NCBI RefSeq assembly: GCF_002878395.1
Contig: NC_061121.1
Location: 46,401,403-46,465,402, forward strand
Direction of reading: 5' to 3'
Source: Capsicum annuum
Lineage: Eukaryota; Streptophyta; Magnoliopsida; Solanales; Solanaceae
Length of the DNA: 64,000 nucleotides
The notes under the pieces are model-generated. The model made no database searches and was not told the origin of the DNA. It saw only the letters and a program-made list of their open reading frames with translations. This document shows, piece after piece, positions 36,601 to 48,119 of the stretch (position 1 is its first letter; each line of letters begins with the position of its first letter). The translations under genes were made by a program, and so were the position numbers.

Positions 36601-37711
36601 CCAAACGGCTACTTAATCAAAGAAACCAAAAAGATTCAACTTTTAGATAATTTTCCTATAGCGGGAACAATGTAAAAAAAGACAGCCTGGTGCACTAAGC
36701 TTCCTCTATGTGCGGGTTCAAAGAAGCGTCGGACCACAAGGGTCTATTGTACCCAATCTTATCCTGCATGAAGCTGTTTACACGGTTACTTACATGGCAG
36801 CAACTTTACTAATTACGCAAACGCTTCCTTGCTAAGGTCTGTAGTGGGCAAAATTTAATAGAAGAAAAAAAGAATACCTGAATTAAAGAGGGTCTCTGAA
36901 GGCCAATACTAGATAAAGCATGACACAATGATTCAGACACATCCAAAGGACTCCAAGAAACACTTTCTTCAGCAAAAAATGTTTCATCTGTATTCGTTAC
37001 AGCAACTTTGGCAGCTGAAACAGCAGACCCAAATGCTCTAAACCGAGAACACTGGTTGGTTAACAACAGAAGGTCGAAAAAAGAAGAGGTAGGGTGGTGA
37101 TGACAACCTCCATAGTTTACAAGTGGAAATTGAGTGCTGTAAAATCATTAGCTTTATCCACTTTTTTAATAAAATTAAGAATTGGGTTTTCTTGAAAACA
37201 GACATTAGCAGATCAGTACTAACAACAAATAATACTATAATCGAACTGCACAAAACAACCAGCAGTGACAGAAACACAAAAAAAAAAAAACAAAAAAAAA
37301 AACTACAAGAGTACTACGACTAATAGTAACGGCAACAATAATGCACTCCTAACTTACAAGAAGTTCACATTCCATCAAAGAAACCAAAAAGATTCAACCT
37401 TTACTCACAGTTTTCATATTGTATGCAAAATTTAACATATTTTTTTCTTAGAATACCTGAATTAAAGAGGGTCTATGAAGGCCAATACTAGATAAAGCAC
37501 GAGACAATGATTCAGACACACCCAAAGAGTTCCAAGAAACATTTTCTTCAGCAAAAAATGTCTCATTTACATTCGTTACAGCAACTTTAGCAGCTGAAAC
37601 AGCAGACCCAAATGCTCTAATCCGAGAGCACTGTGGTTTGAACAAGAAGATTTTTGGTGGAGCTGACAATCTCCATAATTTACAAATGGAAATTGACTGA
37701 TGTAAAATCAT
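30690..37711 (-). CDS. RH22: DEAD-box ATP-dependent RNA helicase 22-like, seven exons
   Basis: Exons on the minus strand: 37457-37711, 34024-34308, 33730-33852, 33237-33646, 31896-32217, 31458-31610, 30690-30767; total 1,626 nt, 541 residues, open throughout, each intron GT...AG. Motifs: Q-motif region ending GLHRPSLIQ at exon 1 end, AETGSGKT (102-109), [19 protein letters not shown] (224-227), AAT (322-324), [24 protein letters not shown] (477-484), and a basic tail ([16 protein letters not shown]). An acidic insert follows the DEAD region. The order matches Arabidopsis RH22, a plastid protein needed for ribosome assembly. The N-terminus (basic, no acids at first) suits an organelle transit peptide. 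Reading through the GTAAGT donor at 31457 would give a shorter C-terminus ending at 31392; the conserved tail in exon 7 argues for splicing. Confidence 0.93.
30905..31008 (+). mobile_element. TS-type SINE in RH22 intron 6
   Basis: CTCTCTACCTCCCTAAGGTA, then GGTAAGGTCGCGTGCAGTC, CCTCCCCAGGTCTCACATG and GGGTATGTTGTTG follow the SINE body. It lies antisense to RH22 within the 30768-31457 intron. Confidence 0.75.
31148..31274 (+). mobile_element. TS-type SINE in RH22 intron 6, second copy
   Basis: Better preserved than its neighbour: GGTCTATCGGAAACAACCTC, GAGGTAGAGAGGTATGGTCT, CATACACACTACCCT, CCCCAGATCCCACTTGTGGG and a TGTTGTTGT tail. It shares intron 6 and orientation with the copy at 30905. 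Confidence 0.82.
32218..33236 (-). other. RH22 intron 4
   Basis: Between exons 4 and 5. Splice sites are GTTCCA at 33236 and TTTTAG ending at 32218. Short frames inside (32346-33033) match nothing and are not exons. Confidence 0.7.
35794..35912 (-). mobile_element. TS-type SINE in RH22 intron 1
   Basis: On the minus strand: AAAGGTCCATCAGAAACAGC, CTCTCTACTTCACC, GAGGTAAGGTCTGC, TGTATCCTCCCTGGCC and a TGTTGTTGTTGTTG tail. Same family as the copies at 30905 and 31148, here in the sense direction of RH22. Confidence 0.8.
36228..36334 (-). pseudogene. RH22 exon 1, third copy (truncated)
   Basis: Minus-strand sequence matches the 3' half of exon 1 (the ETFFAEE region through to TTTAATTCAG and a GTATTC donor). 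Frameshifts and stops are present. The 5' half is replaced by the MITE starting at 36337. The flanks (AAAAGATTCAACCTTCACTC) match the DNA beside the other copies, so this is part of a tandem duplication. Confidence 0.82.
36337..36608. mobile_element. MITE, second full copy of the CCCGTTTGG family
   Basis: Ends CCCTGTTTGCAATGAAAA and TTTTCATGGCCAAACGG are near-inverted. The interior shares the GGAGTAGGAGTTGTGTTTGG and AAATTTTGTGAGAGAAGTA segments with 15545-15830. It sits at the broken edge of exon 1 copy 3. Confidence 0.75.
36878..37148 (-). pseudogene. RH22 exon 1, second copy (frameshifted)
   Basis: ATG at 37148 begins [19 protein letters not shown] as in the intact exon 1, but an indel near 37050-37080 shifts the frame and leads to TAG. 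In the next frame the homology resumes ([17 protein letters not shown] ... GLQRPSLIQ) and ends at a conserved GTATTC donor at 36877. DNA upstream of the ATG (GATTTTATTAAA, complement of the 37160s) also matches upstream of the intact copy, so the promoter-side sequence was duplicated too. Confidence 0.87.
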
Positions 37712-37935
37712 TAGCTTTAATTCACCCTTTTTTGATAAAATTAAGAATTGGGTTTGGGTCTTTTTGGGTTTTTGAAGGGTTTAAGGCATTGGTAATTACA
37801 TGTTAGGAGTGGAGATAAGATTGTGTGTACAAGGTAGTCTTATTATTTTCACGAATATCGGATAGACCCTTGTCAGTTCTCTATGTTACCAATTTTTGAC
37901 GCCTTTGTCTTTATTTTTCGCTTGCTTTTTTCTTT

Positions 37936-39012
37936 CGGAAAAGGACCTAAAATATCCTTTAATTATGTAAAAAGATGCAAAACATATTTCGTCTATTTAT
38001 TGAATTTAAAATATTCTTTTCGTCTATTTATTGGGCTAAAAATACCCTTCTCACCTATTTATTCTACCTAAAATGTTTTTTCCGTCTACCTATGAGCCTA
38101 TTTTTAAGAATTATCAATTCCTATTGTAACTAATTATCAATTCACCTTAATTTAAGAAATATATTTTCAATCTTCAAATTAAAAATGAAAAAGATATTCT
38201 CTGCTTTCAAATCTTTCTCTCTTACATTCAAAATTCAAATATTTTAAAATAAACTAAGTATTTCATTATTTGCTCATGTATATTTCGTTTTGTTTTCATG
38301 TATGTTAATCATCTAGTATTATTTCATTATCGTGTATTTTTAATTCTAATATAATTGACTAACCATAATTTTTTATGGATAAATATTTATGGAATAAAAA
38401 TCATTATGTTTGAGGTACATATATACCATGTATTTTTGTTGTATAAATATAATTTATGTCAAAGTCAGATTATTATTATATTTTTGATATAATTTATGGG
38501 ATAAATATTCATGGTATATCTCATTATGTGGAAAGTACTTTTCTTATTAAAAAATTATTTATCAAATATAAATATATATTTCTAACATTACATGGTATAA
38601 ACTTTTTATATCTAAAATATGTCATGTATGTTTATGGTATAAATATAATTTATATGATATAAATATAATTTGTATGGTATAGATATATCATGTATTTTTA
38701 TGATATAAATATAATTTGTATACTATATAAATATACCATGATTTTTTATGGTATAAATATACTATATATTTTTATGAAGGCATCGTGAAAGCAGACAATA
38801 AAAATGAAAAATATAGAAATGTAATATAGTATATAAAATATCTTTTCATGTAATTTGCCTAAATAAAAGGGCAAAATAACCCTAATAGGTAGACGGAAAG
38901 GATATTTTAGGCCCAATAGGTAGACATGAAGTACATTTTAGGTCCACTAGGTAGACGAAAAGCATCTTTGCATCATTTTACGTAGTTGGGGGGCATTTTA
39001 GGCCCTTTTTTG
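37936..39012. mobile_element. Terminal-inverted-repeat element, about 1.08 kb
   Basis: Ends CGGAAAAGGACCTAAAAT and, inverted, CAAAAAAGGGCCTAAAAT. The long inverted ends (about 150-190 bp) each consist of two or three units of a TTCGTCTATTTATTG or GGTAGACG motif. TTTTCTTT flanks both sides (37928-37935, 39013-39020). The core is very AT-rich with GGTATAAATATA reiterations. No transposase; a non-autonomous Mutator- or hAT-like element. It lies just upstream of RH22. Confidence 0.8.
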
Positions 39013-39054
39013 TTTTCTTTAAGGAGAAGGATTAGATTTATTCCTTTACATTAA

Positions 39055-39800
39055 AAAAAGGGCACAAACCCATCGCCAAGCCCCTTAACTTGACACGGTC
39101 TTTTATTTTAGCACCTTAAGTGGACGTTGTTCACTTTAAGCACCTCAACTAGTATACCAATGTGTCATTTTGGTACATTTTGTAGAGTTGACATGGTGCG
39201 TGTGTTTCACTTACCCGAAGGCGCATGGAAGATCTTTTTTGGCTGATGTGACGTCCAAATTGGTCCACAAACAATATAGTAACTCACTGCATTTGAGAAA
39301 AAACATTAATTACCAGATGTTTGCTAGTTAATGACCTTTTCTCCAGGATTTATTATTTAGTTTCTCTCTCTCCCGAATTATAAATGTTCATATACATTCC
39401 TCTATGTTATTATACATTATAACTTATATGTTTGAGTTAACCGTTTTAACAATATTTAAGGAAATAAATTAATTTAATAATTATTCAAGATTGTACCTTA
39501 TTAGTATGTAATTAATGAATTCATTAATTATGTAAATTTTTCAAAAAATATACTCCTAAAAAGAAATTTACCACATAAATCACCTATAAAATTTTAGAAT
39601 CAAAGAAAAAAAACACCCTAATGAAATAAAGGGACATAAAAAATTTTAAAACGAAAAAAGGACTCGTATAAAGAAATATGACAATGATAATGTATAAAAA
39701 CATATTCTTATACATAACATGCTTATGTATAATATAAATAAGATGAGAATTTTTCAAGCCATATACATACCACTAACAAACCTTATACATAACCCTTGCA
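39055..39800. repeat. Dispersed repeat A and adjoining AT-rich DNA
   Basis: About 39058-39195 matches, inverted, 57690-57851: shared segments include GGGCACAAACCCATCGCC (diverged in the partner), GTGTCATTTTGGTAC and AAGCACCTCAACTAGTAT. No protein domain seen. The remainder to 39800 is AT-rich and unassigned. Confidence 0.6.
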
Positions 39801-40052
39801 TGTATAAACAGCTGAATGGGTCAACCATACACATTGTGTATTAATGTATATGGAGTAGAAATTACAGTAGATCTTCCCAAAAAAGCGTGTCTTTACCTTT
39901 ATACATAATATAGCTATGTACAAAAATGTATAAATAGCGGAACGGGTCAACCATATACATTGCGTATCAATATATATGGAGTATAAATTACAGTAGATTA
40001 CCCCAAAAAAGGTGTCTTTACCCTTATATACAATATAACTATGTATAACAAT
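39801..40052. repeat. Tandem repeat, two units of about 126 bp
   Basis: Units start TGTATAAACAGCTGAATGGG (39801) and TGTATAAATAGCGGAACGGG (39927); both run through TCAACCATA, ATTACAGTAGAT and GGTGTCTTTACC-like segments. Confidence 0.8.
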
Positions 40053-41238
40053 GTATTAGGGTGCACAAAATTGAAAAACAATACAGATTAAAAAGCAAAT
40101 CACAAAATCTTTGGAAGCCGAGGTCGTTCTGATTTTGAAAATTAAGAACATGCAACAAAGAAATCGTAGTTTTTTTAAAAAGATGATGCAAAAAATAAAC
40201 AAACTGCCAGATATCTTAAATTTAAAACCATAAAGTTGAAAAAAAAGTCAAAAATAAATTGATGAAAAAATATAAACAAAGCTTGGACCGGAATGTCATT
40301 ACAATGCTGAGATTTTGAGAACCACGCACATGCAACAATGAAAATTGAAATGTTTTTATTTTGGTAAAGTTGAAAAAAATTAAAAAATTAAGCAAACCTC
40401 AAAAGTAATTAAAGAAGATGATGAAGTTGATCAATTTGATCAGTTAATGTTTGACTTTTGAAATTTTAAAACCACCAAATAATCATTGCTTGATTTTAAA
40501 TATATATTAAGGAGCATTAGTCCATCTAAAAAGGATGTTTTGATATGTATGAGGATTTTAGAGAGAGAAAGTATAAAAGATGGGATATTTGTAATTAGTT
40601 TTGTTATATGGGATAATATGTAATAACTATAATTTAAGATGTATATTTATGTAAATCTTCCTCAATTTATATCTTCTTCATTTTTATCCACCATTTTTTT
40701 TTTTATCAATCTTGAGCTTAAATTTTCACCATCATCTACTCAGAATCCTAACATAAGTAGTAATAATGATACAATCAACATCTAATCTGAAAAACCATTA
40801 CTTATTAATCACTTTCTTGTTCCTCCGCATTTTCTCTCCATGGCATCACATAAATGGAATCAAATCACTATTTAATCCAAGGGATATTCTTCCATTATTA
40901 CCAAGACAATTACTGTACCAAAAAAACAAAAATAAATAAAAAACTTTGAAAGCTGCCATTTTAAACTTCTACAGTACACATTCTTTGTCGGATTTGTGTT
41001 CTCTGAAATTTTAAAAAATAAAAGTGATATTTCGGATGAACAATGGGATGTGATGCAAACACTTATTTCTCAAGTGTCACATAACGTTCAAGTATCAAAG
41101 GTGTTCGCTAATTCTAATGTGCAAATTAAAAGGTTTGATTTGACGAAGAATGTGGCTGAATCTCCCAAGCGGTGCGATCAAATTATGAAATTGGTGATGA
41201 AATTGGAGTTGTTGGTATGATCGAAATGAGTAAGAGAA
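40053..41238. other. AT-rich DNA, one unrecognised open frame
   Basis: An open frame at about 40996-41220 (FSEILKNKSDISDEQW ... KLVMKLELLV, no ATG at its start) is cut by the Gypsy 2 LTR at 41239. It vaguely resembles the low-complexity end of Copia gag proteins, but nothing in it is diagnostic. Confidence 0.3.
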
Positions 41239-43600
41239 TGAAACACCTAGACTTTGAACCATTGAAAGAAATTCTCCATTTGATGTCACTAGGTGGGTAT
41301 GACTAGAGGTATGAATCATATCCGCATCCACTCTTCCCTCCCCTTTCGTACCTTGAGAAGCCTAGGAGAATAGTATACTATCCACTATACGAGTGAACCT
41401 CTTCCTCAATCGTACCCTAAGTATACGAGTTTTGCCTAACATGATTGTGTAGAGGGAAGTCTTAGCATGATTGGACTATTTTGGGTACGAGCGATGTATG
41501 TGAGCTAGGGGTTGAGTCGTACCTTTTGGATACGACTCAATAGTGTGTGTTCATACCCTTAACAGTGCATGTGACCTAGGATAAGCCTATGGTACGAGTA
41601 AGGGTACCACTCATACCCTAGGGTACAGTTCATAAGGTGAGTCGTACCCCTGCACGAGTTTATTTTACATATTTTAACTAAGGGCCTTGTAGTCATTTCC
41701 CATACCTAAAACCCTAAGTACCCTTACTATATAAGTGTATATGGCCTCCTTAAATATATTTTTAAGTGGATCAAACATCTAAAACACTCGCTCAAACTCA
41801 TCTTTGAAGAATTGGAAGCTAGGGTTCAAGGGTAATCTTCAAGATGCAAAGTGAAGTCAAATTTCTTAGTGAATCATCTGTTTAAGGCATGTAACTCTTT
41901 CCCTTGTTAAATTACTATAAACCTATGTATTTTACGCTTGGATTAGTAAGTGTACCTGGTGATGATTTACATATGTGGGTGTTTGTTGTATGTGATTTAA
42001 GGTCTTTGTGAGTGACTAAGTTAATTGTCTAGTTACATATGGTGATGTGTTGAACTAGGACAATGGCTCAATAAGTATGAATGATTGATAAATGATGTTG
42101 TAAAGTATTGTGAGCCATGTATTGTGGAATCATGACCTTGTTGATTTAATGACTAATAAGGGGTTGAACTCCCTTAATACGAAGATAAACTTAAATTATG
42201 TGCTGAGCTAAAGTGTAGTGAGAATATGGTATAAGATTATTAATGAAATATGAATAGTATGTGAGGGTATTGATGACCACAACTTGGATTGTATGATGAA
42301 TTGAATGAAGGCAATGGTCTATTGAAATGGTTGAGCAATGAAGGCTCCCATAAGGACTATGGGGGTCATGTATAGTATTGAATTAGTTAAATGGTTAAAG
42401 TCCTTAAGTGTTGTATGGAATGAATGTGGATGCATGGTCAAAGGGTTAAACTCCTAATGTCAACTAATGATAGTTGTGATGGCTTGAGGTTGAAATCCCT
42501 TGCCTTATGAAATGGTTCGAGGTTGGAGTTCTTTTACTTATGAAATGGCTCGAGGTTGAAGTCCCTTGACTTACTGAATGGCTTGAGGTTGGAGTCCCTT
42601 GCCTAATAAAATTACTCGAGGTTAAAGTCCCTTGCTTAAAGATATCTCTTAAGGCTATTGTACCTCGCTGAATGAAACAACTTAAATTAGTGTCCCTTGG
42701 TATGACGTTAGAGTACCTTATCTAACGAATGGGCATAAGGTTAGAGTCTCTTGCCCAGATAAATGTGTGTGTGTGGTTAGAGTCCCTTGTTTGAATAATT
42801 GTGTATGTGGTTAAAATCCTTGACTAATAAATGTGTGAGCATGGTTAAAGCCCTTTGTCTAATAGTATGTGATTATGGTTAAAGTCCTATGCCTGAATAG
42901 GACTGTCGTATTTAAGTTTGGAAGGACGGAGTCCTCTACTTCATGTCTAACAAATGATTGTTCAAGAATGTCGTTAAGCCTTGATTTCTTGATTAGCATG
43001 TGATATACCGATAGGTAAGGATAACTGTATGAATATGATCGAATATGGAATATTGACTTGTTGTCAAATAATTATGCTACTTTATTCTTATCCTTGAGTT
43101 ACATGCTAGCTTTACAACCGCTAACCATCTTCGAATGCTATGTCCCTACGCGGCATAAAGGACGGAGCATCATCTTCTCTTCCTGTGCAGTGAATAGGTG
43201 ATCAAAGAGGTTTGTGTATTGACCTCGGAGTGGTGAGCTTTCTTACTTTGAAAAACATTCCTTCTTGGTCTCCTATCTTTAGAATTAGTTTTATTTTGAC
43301 TTGGTTTGGCTATTGTTGGGGGCTTGTCTCGATATATACATTTTTAAGTCTCGGCTTGTATAGAGGTATTGTGAATGACTGCGGACTTAGGTATATTGGC
43401 TAGTGTGTTGAAATCTATGAAATGGTAGACATTGTTAAATTATGACTTTTAGTATTGTTTCTGCTATCTTATTATATGGTTGGGATTCACTCGACCCTTG
43501 TGATAGATATGATGATGACTGGGTTGGGTTACCGAGGTGACCTCCGGTTCATGTGGGATTGAGATTCTCCTATAACATGGCTCGATTTTGAGGCATGTCA
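41239..43600 (+). repeat. Gypsy 2 5' LTR
   Basis: 2,362 bp, TGAAACACCT to GGCATGTCA. TATATAAG at 41728 is a good TATA box for retroelement transcription. From about 42470 to 42900 the motif GGTTGAAGTCCCTTG and variants recur every 35-45 bp. Degenerate TACGACTCGTA-like sequences lie before the TATA box as in Gypsy 1. Confidence 0.88.
41728..41735 (+). promoter_or_regulatory. TATA box of the Gypsy 2 5' LTR
   Basis: TATATAAG about 490 bp into the LTR, followed by a probable R region. The same spot in the 3' LTR reads TGTATAAG near 56257. Confidence 0.6.
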
Positions 43601-43603
43601 AGT

Positions 43604-43620
43604 TGGTATCAGAGCCTAGG
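43604..43620 (+). other. Gypsy 2 primer-binding site
   Basis: TGGTATCAGAGCCTAGG, three bases after the LTR end; complementary to the 3' end of initiator Met-tRNA. Confidence 0.9.
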
Positions 43621-43809
43621 TTTATGGTCAATTGGGTATCCATAATACCGTGTCGAGTAGAGTCTCTTTATGGGTGTGAAGCGCACCACACTTATAAAAG
43701 AGGGGCTATGAGACATTTTCAGAAATGTTTCTCTTACTTGTGTTTCAATATCAAGCTATATAGTCTAAGGTCTTGGATTTCTCTATTTCTGTTTGTTATC
43801 TTTCATATC

Positions 43810-45000
43810 ATGCCTCCAAGGAGACCTGAGACTCAGGTAAACCCTTCTGTGGGCCCAATGGACGAAGCTCGTCCAACTTCTAGGGTTTAAACTCAGGCTA
43901 GGGCTACGATATCTAACCATCTTCGTGGGGTTTCACCTGTCCCCACCAACCCTGACTATGAGAGTGACCCTCCTATTCCATCACCTCAGAGAGATGCTAT
44001 TAATGCCGAATTTCATCGCTCTATCAACCTCTTGACTCAATTGGTAGCTTCTCAATCGGAGTGTGGTGCTCCAGCTACTGTTTCTTCGAAGCCACAAGAA
44101 TTGGACAATTTATGAGGTTAAGCCCTCCTATTTTCTTCAGCACGAAGGTTGAGGATGATCCTCAAGGCTTCATTGATGAAATAGAGAAGATCTTCCAAAT
44201 CATGCATATTTCAGAGATTTAGGCCGTTGAGTTTTCTTCCTACTAATTAAAGGATGTTGCGTACCAATGTTACAAAGGGTGGGAGTTGTCTAGAGGTGTT
44301 GATGTTAGTCCCGCCATGTAGGAGGATTTCTCCGAAGCTTACTTAGACCGCTTTTTTCCACAAGAGTTGAGGGAGGCTAAGTCGGAAGAATTTGTGAATT
44401 TGAAGCAAGAGAGGATATCCGTTCAAGAGTATGCCTTGAAATTCCATCAATTGTCAAGGTATGCTCCCGAGATGGTTTCTAGCGTGAGGGCTAGAATGCG
44501 TAAGTTTGTCTCGGGATTATCCCGTGAGTTAGTCCTTCAGAGCAAGGCGACCTTGTTGATTGAAAACATGGATATTTCTAGGTTGATTGTGTATATGCAA
44601 CAAGTGAAAGATGAGAAAAAGAAACAAGTTGAGCTTAGTGAGATGCAAGGAAATAAATTTAGGCCTTCTGAGCATAGTGGTAGTGATGGTGGAAAGTGGC
44701 CATAGAAGAAGTGGGGGAGTTCAAGATCTTTCTCCTCGGCTAGTGTTCGCTCTCCTTACCTAAAGTTTTTAGGCGGTCTTCGGTCTCAGTTTAGTGGTGG
44801 CTCTCAGGTATAGGATTCTCAATTTCAGGCTAGTGGTACCTAGTCAGCTCTACCCTGCCCTCCTTGAAGATTTTGTGGTTAGAATCATCATGGTCAGTGT
44901 GAGAAAGAGAGAAATTGATGTTTTCATTATGGTCAGATTGGGCACATGCAGCGTGAGTGCCTCTCTCTGTCACCTTCTTAGGCCAATAGGGTCCCTATTG
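43810..45000 (+). pseudogene. Gypsy 2 gag
   Basis: ATG at 43810 opens MPPRRPETQ. The retrotransposon gag domain follows at about 44110-44600 (GFIDEIEKIFQIMHI, EAYLDRFFPQELREAKSEEF, VQEYALKFHQLSRYAPEMV). A damaged zinc knuckle near 44930-44965 reads CFHYGQIGHMQREC, with the second Cys changed to Tyr. Gag forms the particle that packages element RNA. Stops at several points (43890, 44115 and later) make it non-functional. Confidence 0.85.
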
Positions 45001-45107
45001 GTACTCCATCTACTCTCACACCAAAGGATGCTATGCCTGTCTTTGCTTCTATTTCTGGCACCGGTGTTGGCCAAAATCGCTTATACGCATTTGCTACTCT
45101 CCAAGAT

Positions 45108-48060
45108 TCTGAGGCATCTCACCGATGTTTTCATGGATATGTTGAGACTTTTCTCCCGTGATGTGTATTATTTACTTGATCTAGGGTCTACTCTTTTTTA
45201 TGTGACCCCGTATGTGGCTGTGCATCTTGATTGTGGTCCCGAGAGTCTATCGATTCCTTTTTTATTTTTTACCCCGGTCGGAGACCCTGTGCTTGTTACA
45301 AGGGTTTACAGGGGATATATGGTGTCTGTTGGTGGTAGAGATACTTTTGTAGACTTGATAGAGTTGGACATAATTGATTTTGATATCATTCTAGGGATGG
45401 ACTAGTTGGACTTTTGCTATGCTTTCTTAGATTGTCGGACTCGTAAGGTCATGTTTCAATTCCCTAATGAGACGGTTATTGTTTGGGAAGGTGGTTCCCT
45501 AGTGCCTAAGAGACTAAAAGCCCAAAAGATAATTTCAAGGGGGTATTTGTATCATTTGGTCTGAGTTAACGATTCTAACTCTGAAGAGCTTTCTCTAGAA
45601 TTTGTTCCCGTGGTAAAGTCCATTTCTTATTTAAAAGCCTAAAAGTTGATTTCAAAGGGGTGTTTGTTTTATTTGGTCCAAGTTAAAGATTCTAACTCAG
45701 AAGAGCCTTCTCTAGAATTATTTCCATGGTTACTGAGTTTCCCGAGGTATTTTTTGATGATCTTCTTGGTTTTCCTCCTGATAGGAAAATTGATTTTGGG
45801 ATTGATATTGTTCCAAAAACTCATCCAATTTTCTATCCTTCCTTATAGAATGGCTCCAACGGAGCTAAATGAGCTTAAGGAAAAATTGAAGGATCTCTTA
45901 GATAAAGGTTTTATCTATCCTAGTGTGTCTTCGTGGGGTGCTCCCATGTTGTTCATACACAAGAAAGATGGTCCCTTCATATGTGCATTGATTATCGTCA
46001 GTTGAACAAAGTGACCATAAAGAATAAATATCTTTTTCCTAGGATAGATGATTTGTTTGCTCAACTTCAGGGTGCGAAGTATTTCTCTAAGATTGGTCTT
46101 AGATCAGGTTATCATCAGCTTAAAATACGGGATGCGAATATCCTTAAGACTACCTTTAGAACCCGGTATGGTCACTATGAGTTTTTTGTCATGTCTTTTG
46201 GGTTGACCAATGCCCAAACAATATTTATAGACTTGATGAATAGGGTCTTTCATCCATTCTTGGACATGTTTGTCATTATCTTCATTGATGACATCTTAGT
46301 TTATTATAAGAGTGAGACGGATCATATAGATTATCTCCGTGTCATGTTGCAAACTTTGAAGGATCATCATTTGTATGCCAAGTTCTCCAAGTGTGAGTTT
46401 TGGTTGAAAGCCATAGCTTTTCTTGGTTATGTCATCTCTAGTGAAAGGATCATGGTAGATCCTTAAAAAGTTGCTGCAGTTAAAAGGTGGCCTAGTCCAA
46501 CGACTCCAACTAATATTCGAAGATTCTTGGGTCTAGCCAGTTATTATAGAAGATTTGTGGAGAGTTTCTCTACTATAGATTCCCCATTGACCAAGTTAAC
46601 CCAAAATAAGGTCAAGTTTTTGTGATCCGATGCATGTGAGGGTAGTTCTGAGAAGTTGAAAGATAAGTTGACTTTGACTCTAGTTTTGACCTTTCCCGAG
46701 GGTACTGATGGTTTTTTGGTATATTGTGATGCTTCTCATGTTGGTGTAGATTGCATATTGATGCAACAAGGTAGGGTGGTGGCCTATGCTTCTAGGAAAT
46801 TGAAAGTTCATGAGAAGAACTACCCTACTCATGACCTAGAGTTGTTAGCCATGGTTTTTGCATTACAGATTTGGTGGAATTATCTTTATGGGGTTCATTT
46901 TTATATCTTTTTTTATCATAAGATCCTCCAATATGTGTTTACTTAAAAGGATTTAAATCTCCGGCAAAGAAGGTGGCTCAAGTTATTGAAAGATTATGAT
47001 ATAAGTCTTTATTTTTATCCCGATAAGGCGAATGTAGTCGCCGATGCTCTTAGTAGATTGTCCATAAGAAGTTTGGCCCATGTAGGTGAGGATAATCTGG
47101 AATTGGTGAAGGACATTCACCGTTTGGCTAATCTTGGAGTTCGACTTGCGGACTCCGAGGATGGTGGTGTATTTGTGCTTTCAGTATCTCATTCGTCTCT
47201 TGTTGTTGAGATAAAACAACAACAAGCATTGAACTCCAACTTGATGAAGATCAAGAGTAATGTGGGTCAACATAAAGTTACGGACTTTGTGATTGGTGGT
47301 GATGGTATCTTGAGATACCAAGGTAGACTATGTGTTCCCTACATCAATGGATTGAAGGAATGGGTTATATCCGAGGCTCATGAATCTTGGTATGCTATAC
47401 ATCCCAGTTCCACCAAGATGTATCATGATCTTAGAGAGTTTTATTGGTGGAGCAATATGAAATATTATGTGGCTAGCTATGTGGCCAAGTGTATGGTGTG
47501 TCAACAAGTGAAAGTTGAGTACATCAAGCCTGGTGGGTTATACCAAGAAATTATATTGGCCGAATGAATGTGAGAGGCAACTAATATGGATTTCGTTACC
47601 GGTCTTCCTAGATCTCGAAATCAATGTGATTCTATTTGGGTCATTATCGATAGAATGACCAAGTCCACTCGCTTTTTGCCCATGAGGACAAATTACTCGA
47701 TGGAAGATTATTCTAAGTTGTATCTTGCGGAGATCATGAAGTTGCATAGTGCTCTAGTTTTGATCATCTCGAATCAGGATCTTCTACTTTCATCCTACTT
47801 TTTGAATTCATTCCAAAAAGGTTTGGGCACTAAGGTGTGCCTTAGTATCTATTTCCACCCGCAAATGGATGGACAAGTGGAGAAATCTATCCAGACATTG
47901 AAGGATATGTTGCCGGCTTATGTAATTAATTATAGTGGTAGTTGGTATGACCACTTGTCTTTGATTAAGTTCGCCTATAATAATAGTTACCACTCTAGAA
48001 TTGGCATGGCGCCTTTTGAGGCATTGTATGGTAGGAGATGTTGATCTCCTATTGGGTGGT
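45108..48060 (+). pseudogene. Gypsy 2 pol: protease, RT, RNase H, integrase
   Basis: Protease at 45140-45400 (YLLDLGSTLFYVTP, then DFDIILGMD). Reverse transcriptase at 45840-46466: YRMAPTELNELK, a frameshift near 45975, then [20 protein letters not shown] and the catalytic FIDDIL. RNase H at about 46650-47060 ([24 protein letters not shown]). Integrase zinc finger at 47390-47500 (HPSSTKMYHDL, CMVCQQVK), then the core at 47586-48044 (MDFVTGLPRS, SNQDLLLSSYF, DGQVEKSIQTL). A stop lies before RNase H, and a segment between the zinc finger and the core is shortened. Not functional. Confidence 0.88.
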
Positions 48061-48119
48061 ACGAAGTTGGTGAGGGTAAGTTGCTTGGCCCCAATTTAGT
48101 TTACTAAGCCTTTGAAAAG

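Larger units (their letters stand above)
34309..37456 (-). other. RH22 intron 1, repeat-laden
   Basis: A 3.1-kb first intron that holds a TS SINE (35794-35912), a MITE (36337-36608), C-rich tracts (34988-35030, 35631-35657) and two extra copies of exon 1 (36228-36334 and 36878-37148). GTATTC at 37456 is the donor and TTCAG ending at 34309 the acceptor. Confidence 0.75.

Noticed and set aside
36391..36675. 94-residue plus-strand frame
   Set aside because: It reads across a MITE and has no domain.
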